Origin: DATKWS01 sp035529435
GTDB taxonomy: Bacteria; Krumholzibacteriota; Krumholzibacteriia; Krumholzibacteriales; Krumholzibacteriaceae
NCBI GenBank assembly: GCA_035529435.1
Contig: DATKWS010000091.1
Span: 1 to 58,186 of the forward strand
Reading direction: 5' to 3'
DNA: 58,186 bases
Numbering within the stretch: the stretch's first letter is position 1; each line of letters begins with the position of its first letter. Under the pieces are notes generated by a model. That model did not search any database. It was not told the origin of the DNA and saw only the letters and a program-made list of their open reading frames with translations. Made by a program: the position numbers and the translations under genes. This document shows, piece by piece, positions 15,872 through 24,876 of the stretch.

Positions 15872-16615
15872 GTGTCCTGCGCGGGGAATATCGCTGAGGT
15901 TTTCGTTTCGATCCAGGGAGAGGGAATCTTCGTCGGCGTGCTTCAGGTGTTTGTACGAACCTCCGGATGCAGCCGGAGCTGCGTCTACTGCGATACCCCC
16001 GGGGCGCGCGGGGTCGCCGCGCGATGCGTCCTCCAGTGCGACGGGGAAACACGCTACGCTGACAACCCCGTCGATGCCGCCGACATCGTTTCATGCGTGC
16101 GATCACTTGCCGTAATTCACCCGGGGATCCATTCGGTGAGCGTGACGGGGGGTGAGCCGCTCGAGCAGCCGGATTTTTGCGCCGGTCTCCTTCCCCGGCT
16201 CCGGGCACTCGGCCTGCCCGTCTATCTCGAGACCAACGGGCTCGAGGAGTCCGCGTGCAGGGCGGTCGCGCGGTATGTCGACATCGTTTCGCTCGATATA
16301 AAGCTGCCTTCGCTCTGCGGCGGAGGGGATCACCGTGCGACGTACCGGCGGGTGCTGCCCCTTTTCGCATCGTCGAATCTCTTCACGAAGGTGGTCGTCA
16401 CGGGGGAGGAGGATAGCAGCGAGTTCGCCGAGGCGGTCGGTCTCGTCGCCGCGATCGACCGGTCGCTGCCGTTCGTGATCCAGCCCGCTCACCGGGAGGA
16501 ACCGGCCTCGCGTATCCGGGCGCCGCAGCTCCTGCAGTATTATGACACCGCGGCGGCGCATCTCGATGATGTCAGGGTAATTCCGCAATGTCATCGTATG
16601 CTGGAAATCCCATAG
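15872..16615 (+). CDS. queE: 7-carboxy-7-deazaguanine synthase QueE
   Basis: This 247-residue radical SAM enzyme converts carboxytetrahydropterin to 7-carboxy-7-deazaguanine. The cluster-binding motif is CSRSCVYC (CX3CX2C), preceded by the QueE signature VSIQGEG and followed by TGGEPLEQ. The GTG at 15872 is the best start available, although its AGGAG lies only one base upstream, so the true start may be a few codons away. It completes the set QueD, QueE and QueC needed for preQ0. No queF, tgt or folE is visible in the window. Confidence 0.93.
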   Translation: MSCAGNIAEVFVSIQGEGIFVGVLQVFVRTSGCSRSCVYCDTPGARGVAARCVLQCDGETRYADNPVDAADIVSCVRSLAVIHPGIHSVSVTGGEPLEQPDFCAGLLPRLRALGLPVYLETNGLEESACRAVARYVDIVSLDIKLPSLCGGGDHRATYRRVLPLFASSNLFTKVVVTGEEDSSEFAEAVGLVAAIDRSLPFVIQPAHREEPASRIRAPQLLQYYDTAAAHLDDVRVIPQCHRMLEIP

Positions 16616-17026
16616 GGGGATAAAAAAAAGCGCTGCGAGATAGTACGATGCAGGGTCGGGTTCGTGAAGGCGGCGACCACCTCGCAGCGATCGGAAGTGA
16701 GAGCAAGGGGCATACCAGTACGATGGTCTTTATCGTTATGTGAATGCGTAACTTGTTTTATGACAAAGAAGTTACCTGCAAGCCCGGAGATGTGCAGGAT
16801 TTCCCGAACATCCGCGTGATTTCGCATGGTTCCTTTGCCGCGGCATCGGCGGCGAGGGTTTTTTCGCTACTTTGCAATTGCGGTGATTCCGTTCTGCAAT
16901 GCCGGGAGAGGAGAATTCTCTTGACATGCTCTAAGTCAACATGTAGTAAGTTGTTAGGCTCAGGTTTCTTTGATGCCCGAGGCGTCGGGGGAACGAAATC
17001 CTGCTGTCGTAAAGGAGGATGGTCGC
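16616..17026. other. Non-coding stretch before HU with inverted repeat
   Basis: I see no credible gene here. It starts with a run of A (16622-16629) followed by a perfect 9-bp inverted repeat, CGCTGCGAG at 16631-16639 and CTCGCAGCG at 16681-16689, enclosing 41 nt. AGTACGATG occurs twice (16642-16650 and 16717-16725). The right end carries the HU promoter. The repeat may be an RNA stem or a binding site. Confidence 0.45.
16921..16949 (+). promoter_or_regulatory. Promoter of the HU gene, with overlapping inverted repeat
   Basis: A consensus -35 TTGACA (16921-16926), a 17-bp spacer and a weak -10 TAGTAA (16944-16949) form the promoter. TTGAC/GTCAA (16921-16925 and 16935-16939) form a short inverted repeat across the -35 and spacer, a possible operator. 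Confidence 0.5.
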
Positions 17027-17305
17027 ATGACGAAAGCGGAGATTGTGGAGAACATATCCAGCAGGACCGGATTGACAAAAAAGGAAGTCGCGGAGGCGGT
17101 CGATCAGTTTCTGGCTTGCATATCCAAGGGACTTGCCGAGGGTAAGCATTACGAGATCCGCGGCTTCGGAACATTCAAGGTGAAGGCTCGAAAGGCCCGG
17201 ATGGCGAGGAATCCGAGAACGGGCGAGCCGGTTCCCGTCCCTGATCGAAAGGTGCCTGTCTTCAAGGTATCGCGGGAGCTGAAAGAGCTTGTAGCCCAAT
17301 CCTGA
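17027..17305 (+). CDS. HU/IHF-family DNA-binding protein
   Basis: This 92-residue histone-like protein bends DNA as a dimer. MTKAEIVENI at the N-terminus, GFGTF at the start of the beta arm and ARNPRTGEPV at the arm tip are the family signature. Start: AAAGGAGG nine bases before the ATG at 17027. The frame runs further up, but without a ribosome site and across the predicted leader. It is monocistronic as far as can be seen, with about 110 bp to the next gene. Confidence 0.96.
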   Translation: MTKAEIVENISSRTGLTKKEVAEAVDQFLACISKGLAEGKHYEIRGFGTFKVKARKARMARNPRTGEPVPVPDRKVPVFKVSRELKELVAQS

Positions 17306-17413
17306 TTTTCCGATCCACTGCATTTCGATCGATGCCAGCGCCTCTTCACGCATGCGTGGGAGAAGGGGGGAGTGTATCCGTGAAGATTCGGTGGACAGAG
17401 GAGAGGGTGATTT

Positions 17414-18454
17414 TTGGTCGGTAGAATCATAGACCTCAGAAGCGATACGGTCACCAGACCGTCCCCCGGCATGCGGCGGGCCATCGCGGAGGCCGTGGTC
17501 GGGGACGATGTGCTCGGCGACGATCCGACGGTGAACGAACTCGAGGCACGAGTGGCGAGCCTCTTCGGAAAGGATACGGCCCTGTACGTGCCGAGCGGCT
17601 CGATGTCCAACACGCTCGCGATCGTATCCCAGACGAAGCCGGGGGATGAGGTGATTCTCGACAGGAACTGTCACATCTTCAATTACGAGGCGGCGGCGGC
17701 ATCGGTTATCGGGGGCGTTCAACTGCATCCGCTGGATGGTCCGGAGGGATTTCTCCCTCTCGACCGGCTCGAGGCGGCCGTTCGCCCGATCAACGTGCAC
17801 CATCCCCACACCTCCATTATCACGGCCGAAAACACGCACAACCGTGGGGGTGGCAGGATATACCCGTTCGAGCAGCTCGAGGAGATTTCCCGTTTCGCGC
17901 GGGATCGTGAGCTGCGGTTCCACCTGGACGGCGCTCGTCTCGCCAACGCCTCGGTGGCGACCGGCATTCCGTTCGATCAGTACGCGGCCCTGGCCCATTC
18001 AATCACCTTCTGTTTCTCGAAGGGTCTCGGGGCGCCGGTGGGCTCGGTTCTCGTATCGGATGCCGACACGATCCGGCGTGCCCGGTTCTGGCGGAAGCGT
18101 CTCGGCGGCGGGATGCGGCAGGCGGGGATACTGGCGGCCGCGTGCCTGTACGCACTCGATCACAATATCGAGCGCCTGGGTGAGGATCACGAGAAGGCGA
18201 AGCGCATCGGTGCGCTGGTGGGGGCCGATACCCGCTTCAGGCTCAGGGCGCCCGTCGAGACGAATATCGTGATCTTCGAAGCGACCGAGCCGTCCTTCGA
18301 TATCGGGGCGTTCGGGCACGAGCTCGAGGCGGAGGGTGTTCTCGCCCTGACCTTCGGCGGCAGGTTCATGCGCATGGTCACCCACCTCGATATTACGTAT
18401 GAAGACATGGAGCTTCTCGATAAGATCCTGTCGCGGGTTCTGAGCTCCCGATGA
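17414..18454 (+). CDS. ltaE: Low-specificity L-threonine aldolase
   Basis: This 346-residue PLP fold-type I enzyme cleaves L-threonine/allo-threonine to glycine and acetaldehyde. The N-terminal IDLRSDTVTRP is diagnostic, and the PLP lysine is Lys203 in FCFSKGLGAPVGS. HLDGAR (170-175) supplies the PLP-ring aspartate. A TTG start at 17414 follows GAGGAGAGGG. The gene overlaps rsmI by ATGA. Confidence 0.93.
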   Translation: MVGRIIDLRSDTVTRPSPGMRRAIAEAVVGDDVLGDDPTVNELEARVASLFGKDTALYVPSGSMSNTLAIVSQTKPGDEVILDRNCHIFNYEAAAASVIGGVQLHPLDGPEGFLPLDRLEAAVRPINVHHPHTSIITAENTHNRGGGRIYPFEQLEEISRFARDRELRFHLDGARLANASVATGIPFDQYAALAHSITFCFSKGLGAPVGSVLVSDADTIRRARFWRKRLGGGMRQAGILAAACLYALDHNIERLGEDHEKAKRIGALVGADTRFRLRAPVETNIVIFEATEPSFDIGAFGHELEAEGVLALTFGGRFMRMVTHLDITYEDMELLDKILSRVLSSR

Positions 18455-19182
18455 CCGTCCGATCTTCGATCCGCGAGCATGATATGGAAAGCGTTCAGTT
18501 CTATCTGGTGAGCACCCCGATCGGTAACCTCGGGGATTGTTCCGCGCGGGCGATCGAGGCACTGGGGGCGGTCGATACCGTGTTCGCCGAGGATACGAGA
18601 AAGGCGCGCACCCTGTTCAGGCGGTACGGCATCAATACCCCGCTTCGTCCGTTCCATGATCACAACAAGGTGCGGGTCACACCCACGATCATCGCGCTCT
18701 TGAAGGAGGGCGGCCGCGCCGCGCTCATCTCGAACGCCGGCACGCCGCTGGTGTCGGATCCGGGCTACTACCTCGTGAGGCGCCTCGTCGAGGAGGAGAT
18801 TCCATTCACCGCCGTTCCCGGTCCCTGCGCGGTGATTCAGGCGCTCGTGGTATCGGGGCTTCCACCTGACCGGTTCACCTTTTTCGGTTTTCTGCCCCGC
18901 AAGCAAGGTGAGCGCGAGCGCACGCTCCGGGAAGCGGGGCAAAATCCGGGTACGTCGATATTCTTCGAGAGCCCGTTCAGGATCGTGCGAACCCTCGAAA
19001 CGATCGCGGATATCCTCGGTGACCGCGAGATTGTCGTGGCGCGCGAGCTCACAAAGCTTCATGAGGAAGTGAAACGGGGAACCGCTTCCGAGCTGGCCGT
19101 CCATTTCGGCGCCTCGAGGGTGAAAGGGGAAATCACCGTCCTCATCCGCGGCACGGGCAGAAAAGCCGCCACCGGTTCGTGA
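18451..19182 (+). CDS. rsmI: 16S rRNA 2'-O-methyltransferase RsmI
   Basis: This 243-residue SAM-dependent enzyme of the tetrapyrrole-methylase fold methylates C1402 of 16S rRNA. STPIGNLGD, FAEDTRKAR, LISNAGTPLVSDPG and VPGPCA are the family blocks in order. The ATG at 18451 overlaps the ltaE stop; an internal ATG at 18484 (MESVQFYLVSTPIGN) gives the usual N-terminus and may be the real start. Confidence 0.95.
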   Translation: MTVRSSIREHDMESVQFYLVSTPIGNLGDCSARAIEALGAVDTVFAEDTRKARTLFRRYGINTPLRPFHDHNKVRVTPTIIALLKEGGRAALISNAGTPLVSDPGYYLVRRLVEEEIPFTAVPGPCAVIQALVVSGLPPDRFTFFGFLPRKQGERERTLREAGQNPGTSIFFESPFRIVRTLETIADILGDREIVVARELTKLHEEVKRGTASELAVHFGASRVKGEITVLIRGTGRKAATGS

Positions 19183-19264
19183 GGTGAACGGGTCGGGCAT
19201 CGCAGGCGGGGTGTGCCGCCGAACCCACCGGTAAAATCAAACGGATCGAAGTTCGGGGAACAGC

Positions 19265-19293
19265 TTGACAGCCTCGTTCGCCCGTTACATAAT
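19265..19293 (+). promoter_or_regulatory. Sigma-70-type promoter of the phosphatidyltransferase gene
   Basis: TTGACA (19265-19270), a 17-bp spacer and CATAAT (19288-19293) form a near-consensus promoter. It overlaps the longest possible TTG start of the following frame and so supports the internal GTG at 19328. Confidence 0.65.
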
Positions 19294-19327
19294 ATGCAGT
19301 CGCACATCAATAGATTGGGAATTTATT

Positions 19328-19930
19328 GTGTCCGGAAAAATTGAGATACGAGAGCGACTGCGGGGATTTCTCGATCCGATAGTGGCATTCATGTCCTACC
19401 TGGGTCTTTCGCCTCTTGCCGTCACGATCATCGGCATCGTTCTGAGCATCATCGGTGCGACATTCGTCGCGAGGGGATCGCTCCTCGCGGGAGCGGTGTT
19501 CCTCGTCGTTTCAGGGCTGTGTGACACGATCGACGGTTCCCTGGCGCGCAGGGAGGGAAGGACAACGACATTCGGCGCATTCATCGACTCCACGGGTGAT
19601 CGGATCACCGAGATGGTTTACTTCGGCGCGCTGGTATTCTACTTTATAAATGATCAACCACCGAATCTGGTCGTGGTCTTCTTCCTGCTCGCGGCGCTGG
19701 CGGGATCGTTTCTTACCAGCTACACGCGGGCGCGGGCGGAGGGGTTGGGTTTGGAATGCAGGGTCGGATGGGTCGAGAGACCCGAGCGGATTGCGCTGCT
19801 CGTACTCGGTCTCCTGCTCGGGCATACTGTATTGATCGCGATAATCGTGGTTCTCGCCTTCTTGACCGTCTTTACTTTCATACAACGGGTGTTGCATGTG
19901 AGGCGCTTGACACTTGAGAAGGACCTGTAA
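19328..19930 (+). CDS. CDP-alcohol phosphatidyltransferase
   Basis: This 200-residue integral membrane enzyme carries the full CDP-alcohol phosphotransferase motif: D66, D69-G70, A73-R74, G83, D87 and D91 (DTIDGSLAR ... FGAFIDSTGD). It transfers a phosphatidyl or similar group from a CDP-lipid to a small alcohol. Length and the short N-terminus resemble inositol-phosphate/archaetidylinositol-type or PgsA-like members, but the acceptor cannot be read. About five TM helices are visible. The GTG at 19328 has GGGAA seven bases upstream and sits 35 bp after a strong -10. Confidence 0.88.
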   Translation: MSGKIEIRERLRGFLDPIVAFMSYLGLSPLAVTIIGIVLSIIGATFVARGSLLAGAVFLVVSGLCDTIDGSLARREGRTTTFGAFIDSTGDRITEMVYFGALVFYFINDQPPNLVVVFFLLAALAGSFLTSYTRARAEGLGLECRVGWVERPERIALLVLGLLLGHTVLIAIIVVLAFLTVFTFIQRVLHVRRLTLEKDL

Positions 19931-20057
19931 CAGAATCTCCGGCCTTACGCTTCATCCACGAACGGGCTTGGAACCAACACACGAGCGATCTGCGAGAGAT
20001 CATATTTCACAAAGGGATTTTCGGTGCCGGGTGAACCGGGGGAGCGTCGATTAGCGC

Positions 20058-21431
20058 ATGAAGTCCAACATCGGTTCGATTCTGAAGACATCCGTACCGA
20101 TCGTTGTTGATCTTGCCGCACAGTTCCTCATGTGGACGGTCGAGGTAACGCTCGTCGCCCGGATCGCCGCAGGTACGATGGAGCGGTTCTACCCCGGACT
20201 GGAGGCGCGCGGGGTCGATGCATTGACCGCCGTCGGAAGCATTGTTCAGATCATCCTGTGGACCTTCACGGTACTCCTCATCTTCATCTTCGGCGCCACC
20301 ATCATAATCAACCGGCTCATGGGCGAAGGAAGGAGGGACGAGGCGAACCATTTTCTCGGACAGTCGCTGTTCACGACGATGTTCCCCGCCATCGGCATCG
20401 GTGTCATCTGGTACCTTCTGGCACCCTTCATATTCGGGACGATACTGGGGACGACACCGGCGGTCACGGCGATCGGTGTTGATTACTTGCGCATCATTTC
20501 CCTGTTTGTACCGTTCGTCATCATGAATTTCGTGGCCATCAGTATCGTCCGCGGGGCCGGCGACACGCACCTCTCGATGATCACGAGTCTCCTCGTCAAC
20601 GGCATCCATCTCATCCTCGCCGTGTTGCTGATCTTCGGCATATCGGTATTTCCAGAGCTCGGTGTCCGCGGCTCGGCGTTCGCGGCCGGAATCGGGCACA
20701 CGATCGGTTTCTTCTTCACCTTCAGCGTGATTCTCCGCGGCAAAAGCGTTCTCACGTTCAAGTGGCGCGATTTCACGAGCATCCGCAGGGCGAGCATCGT
20801 CAAGGTGCTCAAAACAGGCACCCCCATCACGCTCGAACAGCTCGCCTGGATGAGCGGCATCATCATCGCCATCGGTTTCAGCAACCGCCTGGGCGCCGCC
20901 GCCGCCACGTCACACATGATCATCCTCACGTATCAGAGGCTTCTCTCAATTCTGTACCAGGCATTCGCGATCGGAGCCCTGACGCTCGTCGGGCAGAGTT
21001 ACGGGGCGAACCGGCACGATCATGCCAGCTACATGACGCGACAATTCTTCTGGATCGTGGGAGGCGTGGTTCTCCTCATATCCATTGTCATCTTCTTCAG
21101 GGTGCGGTACTTCATTATGCTCTTTACCAGCGATCCCGAGGTGTTGCGCCTGTGCGCGGGGGTGCTCAAGATAGCCGCGTTCGTGCAGGTGCCGAAGGCC
21201 CTGTCGTTTGTATACTCGTACAGCCTGCGGGGGGTCGGTGAGAACCGGTACCCGATGTACCTCGCCGTTATCGGCGTGCTGCTCTTCGAGGTGGCGTTGG
21301 GTTTCAATCTCGCGTTCACGATCGGGATGTCCCTCGCCGGGCTGTGGATCGCGCTCGGCATCGACGAGGTGTTCAAGGTCACGATGTCGATGAAGCGCTT
21401 CAACCGGCGCATCAAGCAACTCACCGCATGA
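20058..21431 (+). CDS. MATE-family efflux transporter
   Basis: This 457-residue protein with about 12 TM helices belongs to the MATE/MOP superfamily of Na+- or H+-coupled multidrug or metabolite exporters. Family features include SVPIVVDLAAQFLMW at the start, the RGAGDTHLSM segment after helix 5, a mid-protein repeat with the same topology (LKTGTPITLEQ) and GQSYGANR. It is followed 16 bp later by tmk. The substrate is unknown. Confidence 0.92.
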   Translation: MKSNIGSILKTSVPIVVDLAAQFLMWTVEVTLVARIAAGTMERFYPGLEARGVDALTAVGSIVQIILWTFTVLLIFIFGATIIINRLMGEGRRDEANHFLGQSLFTTMFPAIGIGVIWYLLAPFIFGTILGTTPAVTAIGVDYLRIISLFVPFVIMNFVAISIVRGAGDTHLSMITSLLVNGIHLILAVLLIFGISVFPELGVRGSAFAAGIGHTIGFFFTFSVILRGKSVLTFKWRDFTSIRRASIVKVLKTGTPITLEQLAWMSGIIIAIGFSNRLGAAAATSHMIILTYQRLLSILYQAFAIGALTLVGQSYGANRHDHASYMTRQFFWIVGGVVLLISIVIFFRVRYFIMLFTSDPEVLRLCAGVLKIAAFVQVPKALSFVYSYSLRGVGENRYPMYLAVIGVLLFEVALGFNLAFTIGMSLAGLWIALGIDEVFKVTMSMKRFNRRIKQLTA

Positions 21432-21447
21432 CGAGGGGAGATGGGGG

Positions 21448-22098
21448 ATGAAAGGTCGTTTCATAACGTTCGAGGGTATCGAGGGGTCGGGTAAATCGAC
21501 GGTGGCCAAGGCGTTTCATGAGGCGCTGGGAGGGGCCGGGCACCGGGTGCTGCTGGCGAGGGAGCCGGGAGGTACGGAGCTGTCGGAGGCCATCAGGGAT
21601 CTCCTTCTCGATCCGGCACGCAGTGATGTCACACCCGAGACGGAGCTCCTGCTGTACCTCGCGAGCAGAGCACAGCTCGTTCGGCAGGTGATCGTCCCCG
21701 CCCTCGTGGAGGGTGTCAACGTTATTTGCGACCGTTTCATGGATGCCTCTGTCGCGTACCAGGGCTGGGCCCGTGGGCTGGGGGAGGATCTGGTGGAGCG
21801 GCTCAATGCCTTCGCGGTAGGGGGCGCCGTGCCCGACGTGACATACCTGCTCGACCTGCCGGTGGATGAGGGATTCCGCAGGGGGCCCGAGCACCGCGAG
21901 GGGGAGGGTGTACGGCGGAAGGATCGTCTCGAGCGCGAGGACCGTTTCTTCCACGAACGGGTGCGGGAGGGGTATCTCCGTCTCGCCGGGCGGGAACATG
22001 AGCGGTTCGCAGTGGTCGATGCTTCACTCCCGTTCGATGAGGTGGTGGCGCGGATAATACGGAACTTCGAGGAACGTTTCGACGTATCTATTCCATGA
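21448..22098 (+). CDS. tmk: Thymidylate kinase
   Basis: This 216-residue enzyme phosphorylates dTMP to dTDP. It has the P-loop GIEGSGKST (10-18), the DRF motif (CDRFMDASVAYQG) and a LID region rich in Arg. Length fits. It lies 16 bp after the MATE gene, with GGGGG before the ATG, and is probably cotranscribed. Confidence 0.96.
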   Translation: MKGRFITFEGIEGSGKSTVAKAFHEALGGAGHRVLLAREPGGTELSEAIRDLLLDPARSDVTPETELLLYLASRAQLVRQVIVPALVEGVNVICDRFMDASVAYQGWARGLGEDLVERLNAFAVGGAVPDVTYLLDLPVDEGFRRGPEHREGEGVRRKDRLEREDRFFHERVREGYLRLAGREHERFAVVDASLPFDEVVARIIRNFEERFDVSIP

Positions 22099-22110
22099 TA
22101 TGGAAAGGGT

Positions 22111-22140
22111 TTGATTCGCCGTTTCCGCAGTTACTATATT
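22111..22140 (+). promoter_or_regulatory. Sigma-70-type promoter of the S41 protease gene
   Basis: TTGATT (22111-22116), an 18-bp spacer and TATATT (22135-22140) lie just after the tmk stop and about 110 bp before the protease start. Confidence 0.5.
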
Positions 22141-22252
22141 ACGGGTGTACGGCGAATGGTACAGACCGGGGCGAAATGAGGCATGATTTATGTAGTGATC
22201 GGGAGTCGTACGCGAAAAACCGATGCCGATTCGAAGGGAGATGTGGAAGTTC

Positions 22253-23821
22253 ATGTTGAAATCAAAAAAGAGATTACTGGTCCTGTTGACGATCCTCGTA
22301 ACTGTCGTGGCAGTTTCCCTGTATGTCTGGGCCGAGGACAAGAAAAAGGAGAATCCACTCGCCGAGCTGGAGCGTTTCAACGAAGTACTTGTCAAGATAA
22401 AGGACTATTACGTCGAAGAGAAGAGCTACAGTGAACTGATGGATGCGGCGATTCAGGGAATGCTGAAGGAGCTCGATCCGCATTCGATCTATCTGAGCAA
22501 GCACCAGTACGAGAACCTGCTGATCGACACGAAGGGCGAATTCGGCGGCCTCGGCATCCAGATCGCGGTGCGGGACAATTACCCGACGGTGATCTCACCG
22601 ATCGAGGATACCCCCGCCTACCGGCTCGGGATACAGGCCGGAGACAGGATCATCGAGATAGAGGGCGAATCGACGAAAGGATGGATCACCGAGCAGGCCG
22701 TCTCGAAACTCAGGGGGCGGCCCGGTACCCAGGTAAACGTCACGATAGGCCGGGAGGGTACGGAGGATTCCCTCCACTATACGATCACCCGCGAGATCAT
22801 ACAGGTGCCGAGCATCACCTACAGCGACGTGATCGGAGATGTGGGGTACGTGCGGATCGCGCGCTTTTCGGAAAGTACCGCGAGCGAGCTCAACGAGATA
22901 CTGAACGACTTCGACAAGCGGGTGATGGACGGACTCGTTCTGGACCTTCGCTGGAATCCGGGTGGTCTGCTCACCGCCGCCTGCGAAGTCGCGGACCTGT
23001 TTCTCGACGAGAAGAAGCTGATCGTCTACACCGAGAGCCGGATCCCGGAGCACCAGCAGAAATTTTATTCCAGCCAGAACAACTTCCACAGCGGCTACCC
23101 GATCGTCGTCCTCGCCAACGGCGCGAGCGCTTCGGCATCCGAGATCGTCGCCGGCGCCTTGCAGGATTTGGATCGCGCGGCGATCGTGGGACAGACGACG
23201 TTCGGCAAGGGATCGGTGCAGACCGTGTTTCGCATCGGAGATTCCGCCGCCCTGAAGCTCACGACACAGAAATACTTCACGCCGAGCGGCCGGAGCATCC
23301 ACCGGGACGAAGTCGCCGAGACGCCGGAGGAACCGGAGATCGCCGACAAGGAGCTCAAGGAGGAGTATCACACGGCGAACGGGCGGATCGTGTACGGCGG
23401 GGGCGGCATCACCCCTGACTGGGAGCTCGCGCTGCCCGAATACACCGATGTGCAGCGGCGCCTCGATCGAAGGGGCATCTTCTTCTCGTTCGCCGTTCAT
23501 TACACGGCGTACAACGATGCCGGTGAGAACTTCACGGTTGATGATTCCGTCATGAAGGAGTTCAGGAGCTTTATCGCATCGAATGAGATCGAGGTGAAGG
23601 ACGAGGAGTGGAACGAGCATAACACGCAGTATGTCAAGGAAGGCATAAAGCGCGAGGTATTCCGCAAACTCATGGGATCGAAGGGCGCCTACATCGCGAC
23701 CATTCCGGTGGATGAAGAGCTGAACATGGTGCTCGACCTGTTCCGGCAGACCGAGACGCTCGAGGAGATGTTCAACTATATCCAGCAGAAGAACGAGCTT
23801 GCCAAGACGGAGGAAAAGTGA
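22253..23821 (+). CDS. S41 C-terminal processing peptidase (CtpA-like)
   Basis: This serine protease of about 522 residues is anchored by an N-terminal basic-hydrophobic segment (MLKSKKRLLVLLTILV) and acts in the periplasm. A PDZ domain (GLGIQIAVRD ... RLGIQAGDRI) is followed by the tail-specific protease domain with the catalytic Ser in NGASASASEIVAGAL and the Lys in TFGKGSVQT. A long C-terminal helical extension follows. ATGs at 22223, 22241 and 22253 are all possible; AAGGGAG upstream and the signal-anchor shape favour 22253. The stop overlaps the next gene (GTGA). Confidence 0.93.
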   Translation: MLKSKKRLLVLLTILVTVVAVSLYVWAEDKKKENPLAELERFNEVLVKIKDYYVEEKSYSELMDAAIQGMLKELDPHSIYLSKHQYENLLIDTKGEFGGLGIQIAVRDNYPTVISPIEDTPAYRLGIQAGDRIIEIEGESTKGWITEQAVSKLRGRPGTQVNVTIGREGTEDSLHYTITREIIQVPSITYSDVIGDVGYVRIARFSESTASELNEILNDFDKRVMDGLVLDLRWNPGGLLTAACEVADLFLDEKKLIVYTESRIPEHQQKFYSSQNNFHSGYPIVVLANGASASASEIVAGALQDLDRAAIVGQTTFGKGSVQTVFRIGDSAALKLTTQKYFTPSGRSIHRDEVAETPEEPEIADKELKEEYHTANGRIVYGGGGITPDWELALPEYTDVQRRLDRRGIFFSFAVHYTAYNDAGENFTVDDSVMKEFRSFIASNEIEVKDEEWNEHNTQYVKEGIKREVFRKLMGSKGAYIATIPVDEELNMVLDLFRQTETLEEMFNYIQQKNELAKTEEK

Positions 23822-24486
23822 GCCGGAAGAAGGTCGCGATAATCTGTGACTTCGACGGCACGGTTTCCTCCCGTGACGTCGGCCACAAGTTTTTCAGTAC
23901 GTACGTTCCCGACGGGGAACGGCGGCGGGAACTCCTCGATCGCTGGAAGATCGGCCTGATCAGCTCCCGGGAGTGCCTCGAGCGGGAGATCGATCTCGTC
24001 AAGGCGGACCGCCGCGACCTCGATACCTTCATCGAGGAGGAGTCCCTCGATCCGTACTTCAAGGATTTCGTCGATTTCTGCAACCGCCGCAAGTACGAGT
24101 TTCTCATACTGAGCGACGGGCTCGATTACTACATCGACCGGCTGCTCATGAAGTTCGGACTCGGCTTTCTCGATTTCAGGGCCAACCACCTCGTTATCAA
24201 CAATGGTTCCTTCGCCGGCATCGAGTTTCCTTACTACAATCTCCTGGAGTGTACGATGTGTGGAAACTGCAAGCGGTACCACGTTGAGCAACTGATGGGG
24301 CGCGGCTATTTCAGCGTCTACGTGGGCAACGGGTACAGTGATCGCTGCCCGTCCGGGTACGCCGATCTCGTGTTGGCGAAGGGTGAGCTCCTGACGCATT
24401 GCCGGCAGGAGAATATCCCCTGCATCCCGTTCGACAACTTCCGGGATGTGGAGCGGGAGGTTACCACACGGCTCATCCTGTCGTGA
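23818..24486 (+). CDS. HAD-superfamily phosphatase (MtnX/SerB-like)
   Basis: This 222-residue haloacid dehalogenase-type phosphatase has DFDGTV (motif I, nucleophile Asp11), SDG (motif II), Lys in the cap/motif III region and GNGYSDRC (motif IV). The fold and length match the MtnX-like group (2-hydroxy-3-keto-5-methylthiopentenyl-1-phosphate phosphatase) and DUF-type relatives. It carries an unusual CTMCGNCKRYH segment with three cysteines and a histidine, a possible metal site. The GTG start overlaps the protease stop. The substrate is not readable from sequence, and no methionine-salvage genes lie nearby. Confidence 0.82.
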   Translation: MSRKKVAIICDFDGTVSSRDVGHKFFSTYVPDGERRRELLDRWKIGLISSRECLEREIDLVKADRRDLDTFIEEESLDPYFKDFVDFCNRRKYEFLILSDGLDYYIDRLLMKFGLGFLDFRANHLVINNGSFAGIEFPYYNLLECTMCGNCKRYHVEQLMGRGYFSVYVGNGYSDRCPSGYADLVLAKGELLTHCRQENIPCIPFDNFRDVEREVTTRLILS

Positions 24487-24498
24487 TCCGGTGCAGCA

Positions 24499-24876
24499 TT
24501 ACTCCTGCTGGAGCGCGCGCCGGTGGTGCTCATGAAGTGCGTCGGTGTAGATTCTGCTCACGAAGCCGATGAACGTGAAGATTTCCTCGTCCTCGATTGC
24601 GTCCCGCTTCTGCAGGTACCGCATCCTGTCCATCACGTCGTTCAGGTCGTTCTGCGTAACGATTTCGCTCTCGTAGCAGCTCCAGAACTTGTCGAGCGTG
24701 TAACGCAGCTCCTGCTCGTATTTCTCCCGTAGTTCGGGTGGGAGCCGCCGTGCCAACACATCTCCCGTTCCCGTGTAAACCCGTTTTGAGACCGTTCCCC
24801 TCATGACGAAAAGGATGGCGATGAGCACGATCGCAACACCCACCACGATAAATACGGCGGTCCGTCTATGATGCAT
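24499..24876 (-). CDS. Small single-pass membrane protein, unknown function
   Basis: This 125-residue protein has an N-terminal TM helix (about 7-26) and a charged, helical C-terminal domain (about 45-125) that I do not recognise. Charge distribution puts the C-terminal domain outside the cytoplasm or leaves it anchored as a signal anchor. GAGAGGAG precedes the ATG, and its start lies 11 bp inside the end of the hydrolase gene, so they form a two-gene operon convergent with the HAD gene. Confidence 0.65.
   Translation of the reverse strand: MHHRRTAVFIVVGVAIVLIAILFVMRGTVSKRVYTGTGDVLARRLPPELREKYEQELRYTLDKFWSCYESEIVTQNDLNDVMDRMRYLQKRDAIEDEEIFTFIGFVSRIYTDALHEHHRRALQQE

Noticed and set aside
16744..17145. 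A 133-codon plus-strand frame overlapping HU
   Set aside because: It runs through the HU promoter and into HU in another frame, has no ribosome site, and its composition is unlike the neighbouring proteins.
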